A DNA stretch of 64,000 bases from Spirometra erinaceieuropaei (Eukaryota; Platyhelminthes; Cestoda; Diphyllobothriidea; Diphyllobothriidae): contig CACRXP010000018.1 of the NCBI GenBank assembly GCA_902702965.1, positions 1,170,526 through 1,234,525 of the forward strand, written 5' to 3'. Below, piece by piece: positions 20,531 to 29,945 of this stretch. The position numbers and the translations under genes were made by a program. The notes under the pieces are model-generated. The model was not told where the DNA came from. It ran no database searches and worked only from the letters and a program-made list of their open reading frames with translations. Position 1 is the first letter of the stretch. Each line of letters begins with the position of its first letter.

Positions 20531-21165
20531 AGAAAAGACCCCTTTGTTTGGACTATTTGTCCATTTTTGGTCTTCAGCCCCTTCTCTCCTCTGCCAATTC
20601 CCTCCTTCAATTCTGTTCTCAGTTCTCTCATCTTCAGTCTTTCCCTCGGTTCGTAGTCTGGTTGAAAAAACACTTCCTTGTGCGAATTGCGTAAGGTCGT
20701 TCTACTTTCTAACAAAAGCGCTGCTTGGGCTTCGTTTTCCAAAATAACTTTCAGGGGTCTTGGGGATGTTTTAAGGTCACGATTTGGGTCGGCTTTGCCT
20801 AGTCGGAAAGCTTTTTTAACGGTGAATATTTCCCCATCTTTCAGGACGGCACTGGCGTACTGATGGAGAAGGTGTAGGTCGTGCGTCACTCGTTCCTTCG
20901 GAATGCAGGATGTGGACTCTGGGACTCCCCTTACGACTATATTTTGTATACGATTTATGGAAGAGCTCATTATTGTCCCGTCCGCGCTAGGACTATATAA
21001 TGCTACTGTAGTATTCCCGACGGCTGTAGGGAATTCGACATTTGAGTGATTTTCGGCCGGCGAAGGGAGTTTAGGGCATGGATTTTCATGTGACGTACTT
21101 GCTCCGGCAGTGGAATTCTTACAATCATAACCCCGTTGCAATGTACTGCACGAAGGCTTATCGTG
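20476..21165 (-). CDS. CR1-like ORF1 protein (RRM-like, RNA binding)
   Basis: The open frame extends to 21234, but the first 20 or so codons lie in element B sequence, so I set the ORF1 edge near 21165. It has a Ser/Pro-rich N-terminal part, then NIVVRGVPES, FTVKKAFRLGK and RPLKVILENEAQAALLL, an arrangement like the RRM-type nucleic-acid-binding domain of LINE ORF1 proteins, followed by a charged region (RERLKMRELRTELKE). Matching remnants occur at 12851-12960 and 25247-25492. It would coat the element's RNA; that role is from family knowledge. Confidence 0.65.
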   Translation of the reverse strand, partial: HDKPSCSTLQRGYDCKNSTAGASTSHENPCPKLPSPAENHSNVEFPTAVGNTTVALYSPSADGTIMSSSINRIQNIVVRGVPESTSCIPKERVTHDLHLLHQYASAVLKDGEIFTVKKAFRLGKADPNRDLKTSPRPLKVILENEAQAALLLESRTTLRNSHKEVFFQPDYEPRERLKMRELRTELKEGIGRGEKGLKTKNGQIVQTKGSFLWSEPVTMKAGPLQRIGH

Positions 21166-24030
21166 AGTAAGCACACTTGAGGTCATCGACACAAATAAAA
21201 GTTTACAAATTTCTGAGTTCAGTCGAAATATCATTGATGGAAAGAAGGAAGGGTAGCGGACATAGAACCGTGCCTAGAAGTACGTCACTCGTGATCGAGT
21301 GAGTTATCGAGCAGCTATTACCGAGCACGACTTTCTGATATCGGTTGGATAGATAGGACCTGATGAAGTCGAGTACGGGCGGCCGAATGCCGAGAGCTTC
21401 CAATTTTACTAAAAGACATCTATAGGGCACCTTGTCAACGGCCGTGCTAACATCAAAGTAGATAACTACCACTGACTGCAGCTCATTACGGGAAGAAGTG
21501 ATTAGATTAAGAAATACCAAGTGGCAAGTTTCACAGGATCTTTTAGGTAAAAATCCATGCCGACTAGAGCTCAGAAGCCGATTAGCTAGACAGAAGTCAA
21601 GAATTTCATTGAAAATAATTCTTTCAAGAAGCTTTGCTAGAGACGGCAGTTTGTGCACGCCCCGATAGTTATTAACATCAGACCGAGATCCTGACTTGAA
21701 GACGGGAATGACAATTAATGTTTTCCATGTTTCTGGAAAGGATTCTTTTGAAATATCAACCGAGAATAAATGACTAAGCAATAGAGGAAGGTCGGACGCT
21801 TGTTTAATAATCGAATTCGGAATCCCGTCCGTTCCTGAGCAGTGTGAGTATTTCAAACGGCTTATGTGTTTCTTAATGAGATCTGAGGAGACATCAATTG
21901 TACTAAGTGTCCTATCTGAAAGTGATCGAAAGAAAGGGACCGGATCGGACTCGGTAGCAAGGTGGTTTGCAAAGAAAGCACTAAACAACTCCGCCTTGTC
22001 AGTGTCATCGATGAGGAAGACTTTGTTATCATTTAGCAGGGGTGGAAGTTCGTGACCATTCTTAGAGTAGGACCGATGACGGAAGATGTAAGCGACGGAT
22101 TTGCCAGGAGTTCGAATCACTGAGAGCAAGTGATTCTCTTTGCCTGTCGCGCGCTTGGCGCATCCTTGAGGCCATCGCAAAAATCTCTGTGATTCTAAGA
22201 TGAACAGATAAGGAACTAGTGGATGGGTCACGCAGTTGTCGCCTCAACTTTTTTAGTCTGTTCTGAAGAAAATGAGGAACAAGGGAATCTGAAGAATTAG
22301 GCTTGAGATATATGCGCGGCACAAGCTCTAGAATGTCCTTGGAAACATTGGACATGACGTCACGAAGAACGGTTGCATCATTACAGGAGAGGAAGCCACA
22401 CCAATCCAAAGATCTAATATTGTTATTTATTAAGTCGTTATCTACGCAATCGTACTTTATGTAATTCTGAACGGTGGTGGACTTTTTTAAAAAGGCAAGC
22501 GGTAAGCAACTATGAATTAATACGTAGTGACTGTCAAAGGGATCCTTTTCTAAAGCAACAAAAGGAGGAGAGATGTCATTGGTAAAGATTATATCTAAAA
22601 TGTGATTATCTCTTGTTAGAGAGCGCAACAGTTGAGGCCAGTTAGAAAAATGACAATATATTGAAAGGGCTGGAATGTAGGTGGACAGATATTGGAAACC
22701 CAGTCTATTTCAGGAAAGTTAAAATCCCCAGTGATTATTTTAACATCGAAAGCAGCTTCCGAAATTAATTTGAAGATTTCACAGAGTTGTGAATCATCAC
22801 TGGCTAAAGAATTTGGGGGATTTTAGATACAGCCAATAATTGCCTTTCTTTGCGGCGAGAGAATAACAGATGCAAAGCAGAAGTTTCCCGCGAATGAGGA
22901 AAAATCCAAGTAACAGGGCGAGTGCTTTAGGAAGGATTTAAGATAAAGAAGACAACCACCCCCACGCCTAGTCGTGCGCTCTTGACGGTAAAAATCGAAG
23001 TCATCTATGAGAAGGGCAGAGTCAGAAATTAGAGAATGGTTCCAAGATTCTGCTTTACATATAATATCAGGCCTCATTTCGAGAGCAATGGCTCTGATTT
23101 TGGCCATCTTGTTTATAACTGACCTGGCATTCAATAATATAATATCTAATGTACTTCGAACGGCAATGCTATTGTCGACGGTATTTTAAAAAAATAGGAG
23201 GCGGATATGTAAGCTGTGAGCTTGGAGAATAAGTACCTGTTAGTCTAGAGTTATTGACGTACGGGGATTCAGCAAGAGGAGGCTGAGAAAGAGCCTTAAA
23301 GGGTGTGGGGACATCGTTTTCGAGCATTGGAATGCTAGGGGATTTAGAACATGGAAAGGTTTGTTGGTAGTTAAATTGTGGAAGAAGGGGAGGAGGAGGG
23401 AGCCTAGAAGTAAAGTAGGGGTTAGTGGATGAGGGTAGGCAGCTACAAGAATAAAAGGGTGGGAAACTAGGTCTTGGTTGGAAGTTAAAGGAAGTAGGTT
23501 GACGTATCTGAGAGCAATTGGCCTTAAGTGGTGGGAAGCCTGAACTAGGTTGGGATATAAATGACTTCGGGCAATTCACTTATGAATTATTTGCTGGATA
23601 TATGGTACGGCTTTAATAAATAAGCGGTACACAGGACAGGGTATTATTTGGGGTATAATTGGAGCTGCGGGGTTTTTAGACGCGCTGGGCTGTAAAGACT
23701 TGGTATATCCAAGAGAAGGCGGCGTACCCTTAAATGGAACTGTACTACCTTCCTTTTGCGTAGGAGTCTGATTCAGTTTTGGAGTCTCACCGTTCTGACG
23801 CCAAGCCACGTTTGACTTAACTGTAGAGCCTTCAGCACCCTGTTGAACAGGGGAAGATATCGGTCTGGCTGTTGTAGACGGATTTTCATGCTTCCCAGCT
23901 GGGCTACCCGGAGGATAAAAAACGACAAATAGGGCTGCTGCTGCTAGTTTAGGGGCAAACAAATTCGTCAAGTGGCCTGAGGAAGATGGAGATGTACGAG
24001 TAAGGGGACTGAGGGAGTCAGATTTCGCAG
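21165..24030 (-). mobile_element. Element B (Jockey/L2-like LINE), 5' part
   Basis: Minus-strand order: Pro/Ser-rich N-terminal ORFs (24030-23576, 23579-23169), endonuclease start 23134-22823 (LNARSVINKMAKIRAIALE, IICKAESW), further EN in other frames (TGDFNFPEIDW near 22700), EN-RT linker 22628-22062, RT 22231-21203. The RT ends at LLSINDIS, and with a one-base shift the catalytic FVDDLK can be read at 21182-21200; element A3 begins immediately after. The missing thumb and C-terminus are at 12961-13690. Frameshifts separate the pieces. Confidence 0.75.
21203..22231 (-). pseudogene. Element B reverse transcriptase, N-terminal and palm part
   Basis: 342 codons. It contains SHCSGTDGIPNSIIKQASDLP (the SxGPDGIP-type motif), VIPVFKSGSRSDVNNYRGV, HGFLPKRSCETCHL, motif A YFDVSTAVDKVPYRCLL (Asp retained, usual AFDKV altered to AVDKV) and the B region TSDVLLGTVLCPLPFLLS. 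The ORF stops just before the catalytic box, which is readable only in the neighbouring frame. Confidence 0.8.
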
Positions 24031-25800
24031 GATTTGTCTCTTTCTTTATATCCCACTTTATCCAGGCAGGACGATTAGTCTTTTTGACCCTTTGTTGTCG
24101 GACAGCTTCCATGCATAATGCCAGTTACAACTCCTCGGAGTGTGTTCCAATCAAAATCTGCATGTCCGGTAAGAACATCATTCCAGTCCACTGCCGATTA
24201 TTCCCTTCGCATGGCGGCAAAATCTCCTCGCCAGGAATTCAGCCGAGGCTCAGCCGTATTCACTTCTTGGCTGCATAGGCGGTATCCCAAAACAGCATGA
24301 TATGGTCACTCTTTCCGAGCGTGTTATGGACCTGAGTTCACCAGGGTTAATTGGGTCTTTTGTAAAGACGCAGTCCAGACAATTGCCCCTTTGGTCCTGT
24401 CTGATCCTGGTTGGGAACCTGACGCTTTGTACCAGAAAGAGATTAGCCGTTGGCTTCAAGAGCCTGGAATCAAAGGAAGTTCGCGAACCATTTACTATTG
24501 AATTGTTCCAGTCGACCATGGGTGTGTTGAAGTCTCTGGTTATCTGTACCTCTTGGTTTTGTGACACCTATTTAATTAACCCGAACATCGCCTAGTCAAC
24601 CTAAGGAGTTTGATTGGGTGACCTGTATACGTTCAGGAAATTCAGATTAAGTGCGTCGCGCATGCTTAGTTTTAACCGCAGTATTTCACAGTCGCAGGAG
24701 CAATCGATTCTGTGTTCTGAGGCTATGATTCCACTCTTGACGCAGACCTTTAGTCCCCCTCCTTTGTATGCAGTCTGTTTCGGCGAAAAAGTTGGCATTC
24801 ATTGAGTGCAATTTTGGCATCCAAGACCTCAGTATGGAACCAAGCTTCTGTGATAGAAATGACAGTTAACTGCGTATCTGATATCCACACTTTCAGCTCA
24901 TCTAGTTTCTACAACAAACTCCGAGCATTTGCATAAAGAAAGCGTAACTTAGCCTAGGCAGATTCCCAAAGGATTTTTGGGTCGAAGTTTCTAGATATTT
25001 CGTGTGAGTTTTCTGTCCATCGTCCCCTTCCGAGTCTACTGCTCTTTGATCGAACTGGACGTCAGTGTATTGACCGTCATTTTCTTTGCTCGGTTTGATA
25101 GATAGGAGCGTTTTTTCCTTACAGTCTGGTTGTTCAATATGCCCAGTGTTATTGGTTGTCTCCGGAGGAATGAGCACCGAATATTTACGATTTTCCCAGC
25201 CAATATTCTTAGGTTTTTCTCGCCGGAATTGTATCTTCTGAGGAATTCAGCCGTGAGTTCCCTCCATTTCTCCCGTTCGGCCGATGAGAAATCCCGCTGA
25301 AAAAATTGTTGGGCGGACATCTCGCAGTGCTGGCTTCCTGTTCAGCAGTGGTAGAGCTTGTTTCTCATTTTCAAGAACAATTTTCAATGGTCTGTGATGG
25401 TTCAACTCAATCTCCAAATCTTTTGTTGGTCCTCTTCGGAAAGCTTTCAAGACGGGGTGTTCACGTTCTCTTGTAATAAGAATTTGAGGCATTGCTGGAA
25501 TAGGGCACTATCGTTTATTTGTATACGCATAGTCTGCATCGCGCCAGTTTCTGTTTTCATCAGTGTCCAATTCTGAGCCGGTTGTCACGGTATAGCTACT
25601 GCAGGGTTCATCGTTTATCCAGACTTGTTGGTCACGTAGAACCTCTTTTGGCAATGAGGCATTGGCTTGCATTGTGTGTATACTCTGCTCTTTCACGCTG
25701 ACATATTGACCTACTTGGTTTTTGGGGATGCCTTGAGAGGTGTCCTCCTTTTTCGGGATCTTTTCGGTCATTTTTCTCTTGCACACGAGACAGGTTTTCG
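24030..25800 (-). mobile_element. CR1-like LINE copy A4, ORF1 and endonuclease only
   Basis: ORF1 pieces lie at 25492-25247 (HRPLKIVLENEKQALPLL) and 25320-25036 (REKWRELTAEFLRRYNSGEK), homologous to A3 ORF1. The endonuclease is in fragments 24798-24601 (YKGGGLKVCVKSGI, NVYRSPNQTP) and 24567-24250 (TRDFNTPMVDWNNS, NCLDCVFTKDPINP, RSERVT replacing the SDH motif). The linker NRPAWIKWDIKKETN ends at about 24030, where element B's 5' region starts. RT is absent. Both the GDFN Asp context and the SDH box are altered, so it is inactive. Confidence 0.75.
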
Positions 25801-26960
25801 GTTGTGATTAGGTCCGAAGATGGGTTGTCTTTTTTTCAGAGGGCTAATACTGTTACCGAAGTGGTATTCGCAGTTTTTCTGATTATCCTCTGAATTTCCG
25901 ATATCGTCATCTCCCTCCTTTCGGCTGAATGGTGCGAAAGTTTCGTAAGACTCTATATCTCAATTCTCAGATTTCTTATATCCTTCTCCGTCACCAAAAT
26001 TTTCCGAAGAATTCCAAAACATGACGCACAGGTCTCGTCTTCGTATTTGACATTCAACAAAGTTATCTAACTCCTTGCGCGTTTGGCGGGAAGTGAGTTG
26101 ACATCAGGGAACTTGTCGCAGTAGTCATTCATACAGCGTCTTGTGGTTATTCTATCATTTTTGTCTAGCTCTGCGTCAGTGGCGCAGTGGTAGCTACAAT
26201 TCCATCGCCACTTTCTGCTCAGGATCTAACTCGGCTCGAGGCAGAATTTTACCTACTGTCTAGAGGACCCTTGAACGGTTACCATTATTAAGTCAATAAA
26301 CTTGAAATGTTTTTAATGGTATGGAAACGATTTTGAGCCAGACCAACGGTATGAACTAAACAACAAATGACTCCGCCGTTCTTGTATTTGGGGAATTTCC
26401 CGGTACTCTTGTCAGAGAGGTGAATAGTAGGATATAGGTTTTTCGAACGAAGTTCCTGCTGTACTTCTGTGGAAAGCAAGTTATTGGAAAGAAGAATGGA
26501 CTCCTTAATTCCGACTGGCCTTCAGGGCGTCCAGTACACAGGAGTCTGGAAAAAGGCGCATATATCGCAAGTCAAAAATTTCAAACCGAATTCAAAAGAC
26601 GTGTCCTGCGCTTCTTTGCTCCTTACCTTTGATAAATGAAACCATTTCTTCATATTTTAATAAAAAAAATTCCATGGCATCTCCGGTTAGTTATCAGCGA
26701 CGGAGCTTGGGATCATTCGGATTTACAAGTTATGAGGGAGAGCGGTGTCACTTGGACCTCAAATCCGTCACTCGAGCGCATGCACGAGTACGTCCACCAT
26801 TACACTGCTCGGGTAAATGATGCGGGATAGAAACTAAGATGGCTGCTTATCCCTCCCTCAGAAGTTTCTAGATATGGAAGGGAAATCAGAAAAGTAGTGT
26901 GCATTCATCTGTCCCGAGTTCCATCAAAAGAAAGGGAAGGGGAACACAGAGGCCGAGGGC
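25801..26960. other. Intergenic, no gene seen
   Basis: Only small ORFs without recognisable motifs. The left part may include the 5' region of CR1-like copy A4. Nothing else could be supported. Confidence 0.4.
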
Positions 26961-27028
26961 AAGAAGAAGAAGAAGAAGAAGAAGAGGAGGAAGAAGAAGA
27001 AGAAGAAGAAGAAGAAGAAGAAGAAGAA
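26961..27028 (+). repeat. (GAA)n microsatellite
   Basis: An almost pure AAG/GAA triplet tract, interrupted by a GAGGAGG block near 26985. It yields an artificial poly-Glu ORF on the plus strand. Confidence 0.9.
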
Positions 27029-27749
27029 AGGCATCTACGTATCAGAGGGGATGCCATCATGCCTAACATAAGAGCATAATCGTGTAACTTGGAGTTTCAA
27101 GCCAAGATCACGTCCGGACACTGAAATAATTGCGGATGATTTGATTTCAGTTACAGAGTGAACCATGCTAAATGAACATAATCACGATGAAAGAATGCAT
27201 GAGTGAAGTTAGTCAAGCTTACCTCTTCCTAAAACGGCCGATAGTGTTTGCGGCTATACCGATGAGAGCGATCGCATAAATTGTTGGGTACGACGTGCGA
27301 GTTTGCGCGGGTGTTCGCCGGGACCGCGAGAGGCTGGGGTTTTTGTTCCGCCTAGCAGTCGGAGGGTATTGTCAAACATCTATTCGACAAACCTACAGCT
27401 CAAGTCCGACGTTAGAAGTAGAATTTAAAAATGCTTAATAATGGCACCACTTTGGCGCTATCAGTCTCCCTTGAAAACAGAGAAGAACAAAAATCAGACT
27501 CCCTTCTTTCGGCTGCAATATGTTTTGGATGTCCGCTTAGTTCAGAGAGCGCGAAATGGGAGTACGTTATAAGTCACAAAAACGTGAAATCAAAAGTAAA
27601 GTAAAAACAGACATTGAAAAACGAATTATAAATGCAGTAGGACTCAGTTAAGAAGCAAATGGTTCTTTTGAGCCGATGGCCAGAAGACGAGCTAATTCGA
27701 ATCTCCAGCACATCGAATCAAACTCTATATTTAGCGGTAGTATACGATA

Positions 27750-28813
27750 GACAAAACATCGCGTGACAGTAAACTGCGCACTGGCAGCACATTATTTGGA
27801 TTGTGAGTGCGCCAACTCGAAAGCTCCGCAGTTCTTGGAATCGTTGGGTCTATAATTTATTTCCCATCGTGTCAAGGGAAGATCGCATCCGAATCCTCCA
27901 AAGAACAGATTCAGTGATTACATCTCTCAGTTTGAGCCGGTGAAGTATATCTCAAATTCGCCCTCTCCAGCGATCCGCAAACGTCCGTCTTTCTGAGCAA
28001 GGCTCTCCACGTGAAGACTTTCCTCCAGGATCCACATCGCAAACTGTAAAGGGCCCAGTCACATCAAAAATAGTGATTTTCAAAAAAAGGAGGCGTTCAC
28101 CGGGGGAGGTGTATTTGAGGTCTGACGTTTCGGGTAGTCGTTTCTTCTACCCATCTTCAGAGACTGAGCAGTCATGCACACAGCTTTCCTTTTATAACGC
28201 ACTTTGTTTGATGCCTGGCCCACAAATGCCGCCCGTGTGGCTACATCCGATCCGCATGTCACCGTGACCTGAATCCAGCCCATCTTCGTCGATCGCGGCG
28301 ATAATTGACAGCCCGATTGTCCCGCGCCGTGACTGTCCCCCGTTATGAATGTAAAACCAGATAAGGGGGAGGCAAATAGATGTGGCGGTTGACAGAACAG
28401 TCGGTAGACGTCCAGGCTTCCTGCACCTGTCTTGCGTATGATCATCACCTCGGTCTACAATTTCAACTGCGTCAAAGTTGACGAAGTGTCCCATTTGGGC
28501 GGCATGGGTTGCTATCTCCGACTTTGGGTCCAACCTTCGCACAGCCAACTTATGATCGTGCATGCGCGTTTACAGCCGTCGGCCGGTTTCTCAACGTAAT
28601 TACACATTCCGCAGCTGCACTGAAGTCGGTAGACAACAGCCGAAATCTCCTGCTTAGGGATCGGGTATTTTGGCCGCATCACTTGCCGGCGGATTGTTGA
28701 GTCGGGCCTGTGGACAACGCCTATTCCGAGCAGGCGCGAGGGATGTGGCTATGGCTTCGGAGATCCCTTTCATGTATGGAATGCTCCGCCACGATTTTGA
28801 CTGACTAGGTTCT
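27750..28813 (+). repeat. Left arm of a 2.2-kb palindrome
   Basis: This 1064-base arm is the reverse complement of 28882-29945. Positions pair so that the coordinates always sum to 57695, with no net insertion or deletion, and ORFs in one arm recur identically in the other. The only mismatch I found is near the outer edge (27758/29937). It contains a 3'-half Penelope-like element on the minus strand plus about 300 bases beyond it. Confidence 0.95.
28124..28160 (-). ncRNA. Small hammerhead-like motif, left copy
   Basis: This is the exact mirror of the motif at 29535-29571 and lies about 180 bases downstream of the Penelope-like coding end. It contains CTGAAGA, a six-pair stem and GAAAC-GTC with no separate stem III. 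See the right copy for details. Confidence 0.55.
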
Positions 28814-28881
28814 TGGAGGAGCTCCATCTCGTCCACTTCGGCGACTGGAGTGCGGACATGAGTTTCCAGGGATCGAAATGT
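28343..28881 (-). pseudogene. Penelope-like element: RT end and GIY-YIG endonuclease, left copy
   Basis: On the minus strand the order is SQSKSWRSIPYMKGISEAIA (end of the RT region, about 28810), AVVYRLQCSCG with NYV, then after a frameshift ETGRRL*TRMHDHKLAVRR, GHFVNFDAVEIV and finally EAWTSTDCSVNRHIYLPPPY. This is the GIY-YIG endonuclease layout of Penelope-like retroelements: CxCG followed by YVGETGRRL, then HEHK and the NSxNRHIDLPP-like end. The frameshift, internal stops and loss of most of the RT make it dead. The frame extends into the palindrome loop, so this copy is slightly longer than the right one. Confidence 0.8.
28814..28881. other. Palindrome loop (68 bases)
   Basis: The only non-mirrored sequence in the palindrome centre. 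On the minus strand it continues the reading frame of the left Penelope-like copy (ending VDEMELLQEP), so the left copy is the longer one and the right arm was joined to it at this point. Confidence 0.8.
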
Positions 28882-29352
28882 AGAACCTAGTCAGTCAAAA
28901 TCGTGGCGGAGCATTCCATACATGAAAGGGATCTCCGAAGCCATAGCCACATCCCTCGCGCCTGCTCGGAATAGGCGTTGTCCACAGGCCCGACTCAACA
29001 ATCCGCCGGCAAGTGATGCGGCCAAAATACCCGATCCCTAAGCAGGAGATTTCGGCTGTTGTCTACCGACTTCAGTGCAGCTGCGGAATGTGTAATTACG
29101 TTGAGAAACCGGCCGACGGCTGTAAACGCGCATGCACGATCATAAGTTGGCTGTGCGAAGGTTGGACCCAAAGTCGGAGATAGCAACCCATGCCGCCCAA
29201 ATGGGACACTTCGTCAACTTTGACGCAGTTGAAATTGTAGACCGAGGTGATGATCATACGCAAGACAGGTGCAGGAAGCCTGGACGTCTACCGACTGTTC
29301 TGTCAACCGCCACATCTATTTGCCTCCCCCTTATCTGGTTTTACATTCATAA
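28882..29352 (+). pseudogene. Penelope-like element: GIY-YIG endonuclease, right copy
   Basis: The same decayed sequence as the left copy, now on the plus strand: SKSWRSIPYMKGISEAIA near 28890, CSCG about 29085, ETGRRL about 29105, HDHKLAVRR about 29135, and CSVNRHIYLPPPYLVLHS ending at the stop 29350-29352. 5'-truncated exactly at the palindrome centre. Confidence 0.8.
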
Positions 29353-29534
29353 CGGGGGACAGTCACGGCGCGGGACAATCGGGCTGTCAATTATCGCCGC
29401 GATCGACGAAGATGGGCTGGATTCAGGTCACGGTGACATGCGGATCGGATGTAGCCACACGGGCGGCATTTGTGGGCCAGGCATCAAACAAAGTGCGTTA
29501 TAAAAGGAAAGCTGTGTGCATGACTGCTCAGTCT

Positions 29535-29571
29535 CTGAAGATGGGTAGAAGAAACGACTACCCGAAACGTC
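29535..29571 (+). ncRNA. Small hammerhead-like ribozyme motif of the Penelope-like element
   Basis: CTGAAGA (29535-29541) is followed by stem II GGGTAG/CTACCC (29543-29548 with 29558-29563, six Watson-Crick pairs, nine-base loop), GAAA (29564-29567) and GTC (29569-29571). Stem I is GTCT (29531-29534) with AGAC (29572-29575). There is no stem III, only the self-complementary ACGT across the joint. Hammerhead variants lacking stem III that act as dimers are known from Penelope-like elements. An extra T at 29542 sits between the core and stem II and could weaken activity. It lies in the element's 3' UTR, about 180 bases after the stop. Confidence 0.55.
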
Positions 29572-29945
29572 AGACCTCAAATACACCTCCCCCGGTGAAC
29601 GCCTCCTTTTTTTGAAAATCACTATTTTTGATGTGACTGGGCCCTTTACAGTTTGCGATGTGGATCCTGGAGGAAAGTCTTCACGTGGAGAGCCTTGCTC
29701 AGAAAGACGGACGTTTGCGGATCGCTGGAGAGGGCGAATTTGAGATATACTTCACCGGCTCAAACTGAGAGATGTAATCACTGAATCTGTTCTTTGGAGG
29801 ATTCGGATGCGATCTTCCCTTGACACGATGGGAAATAAATTATAGACCCAACGATTCCAAGAACTGCGGAGCTTTCGAGTTGGCGCACTCACAATCCAAA
29901 TAATGTGCTGCCAGTGCGCAGTTTACTGTCACGCGACGTTTTGTC

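Larger units (their letters stand above)
17585..21165 (-). mobile_element. CR1-like LINE copy A3, nearly full length
   Basis: Minus-strand order: ORF1 (about 21165-20476), ORF2 endonuclease and linker 20530-19079, RT 19053-18610 and onward in broken frames, C-terminal domain 18357-17611. The RT B region (SVLGPVLFLIYVND) is recognisable, but the catalytic box at 18451-18462 reads FAGE and a stop follows four codons later. The 3' UTR is split off to 13683-13800 by the RTE insertion. On the 5' side it interrupts the RT of element B. ORF1 and EN are long and intact, so the copy is probably younger than its neighbours. Confidence 0.85.
28882..29945 (-). repeat. Right arm of the 2.2-kb palindrome
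   Basis: Reverse complement of 27750-28813. The flanks outside both arms are unrelated (left ends GTATACGATA; right begins CCACCCTATAGTGG). Both arms carry the same frameshift and stop codons, so the duplication came after the element had already decayed, or is an assembly product. Confidence 0.95.

Noticed and set aside
26897..27079. Poly-Glu ORF
   Set aside because: It is only the reading of the (GAA)n microsatellite.
28509..28700. Identical 63-codon ORF pairs at 28.5 and 29.0 kb as possible paralogous genes
   Set aside because: They are antisense or out-of-frame readings of the mirrored Penelope-like sequence, not genes.
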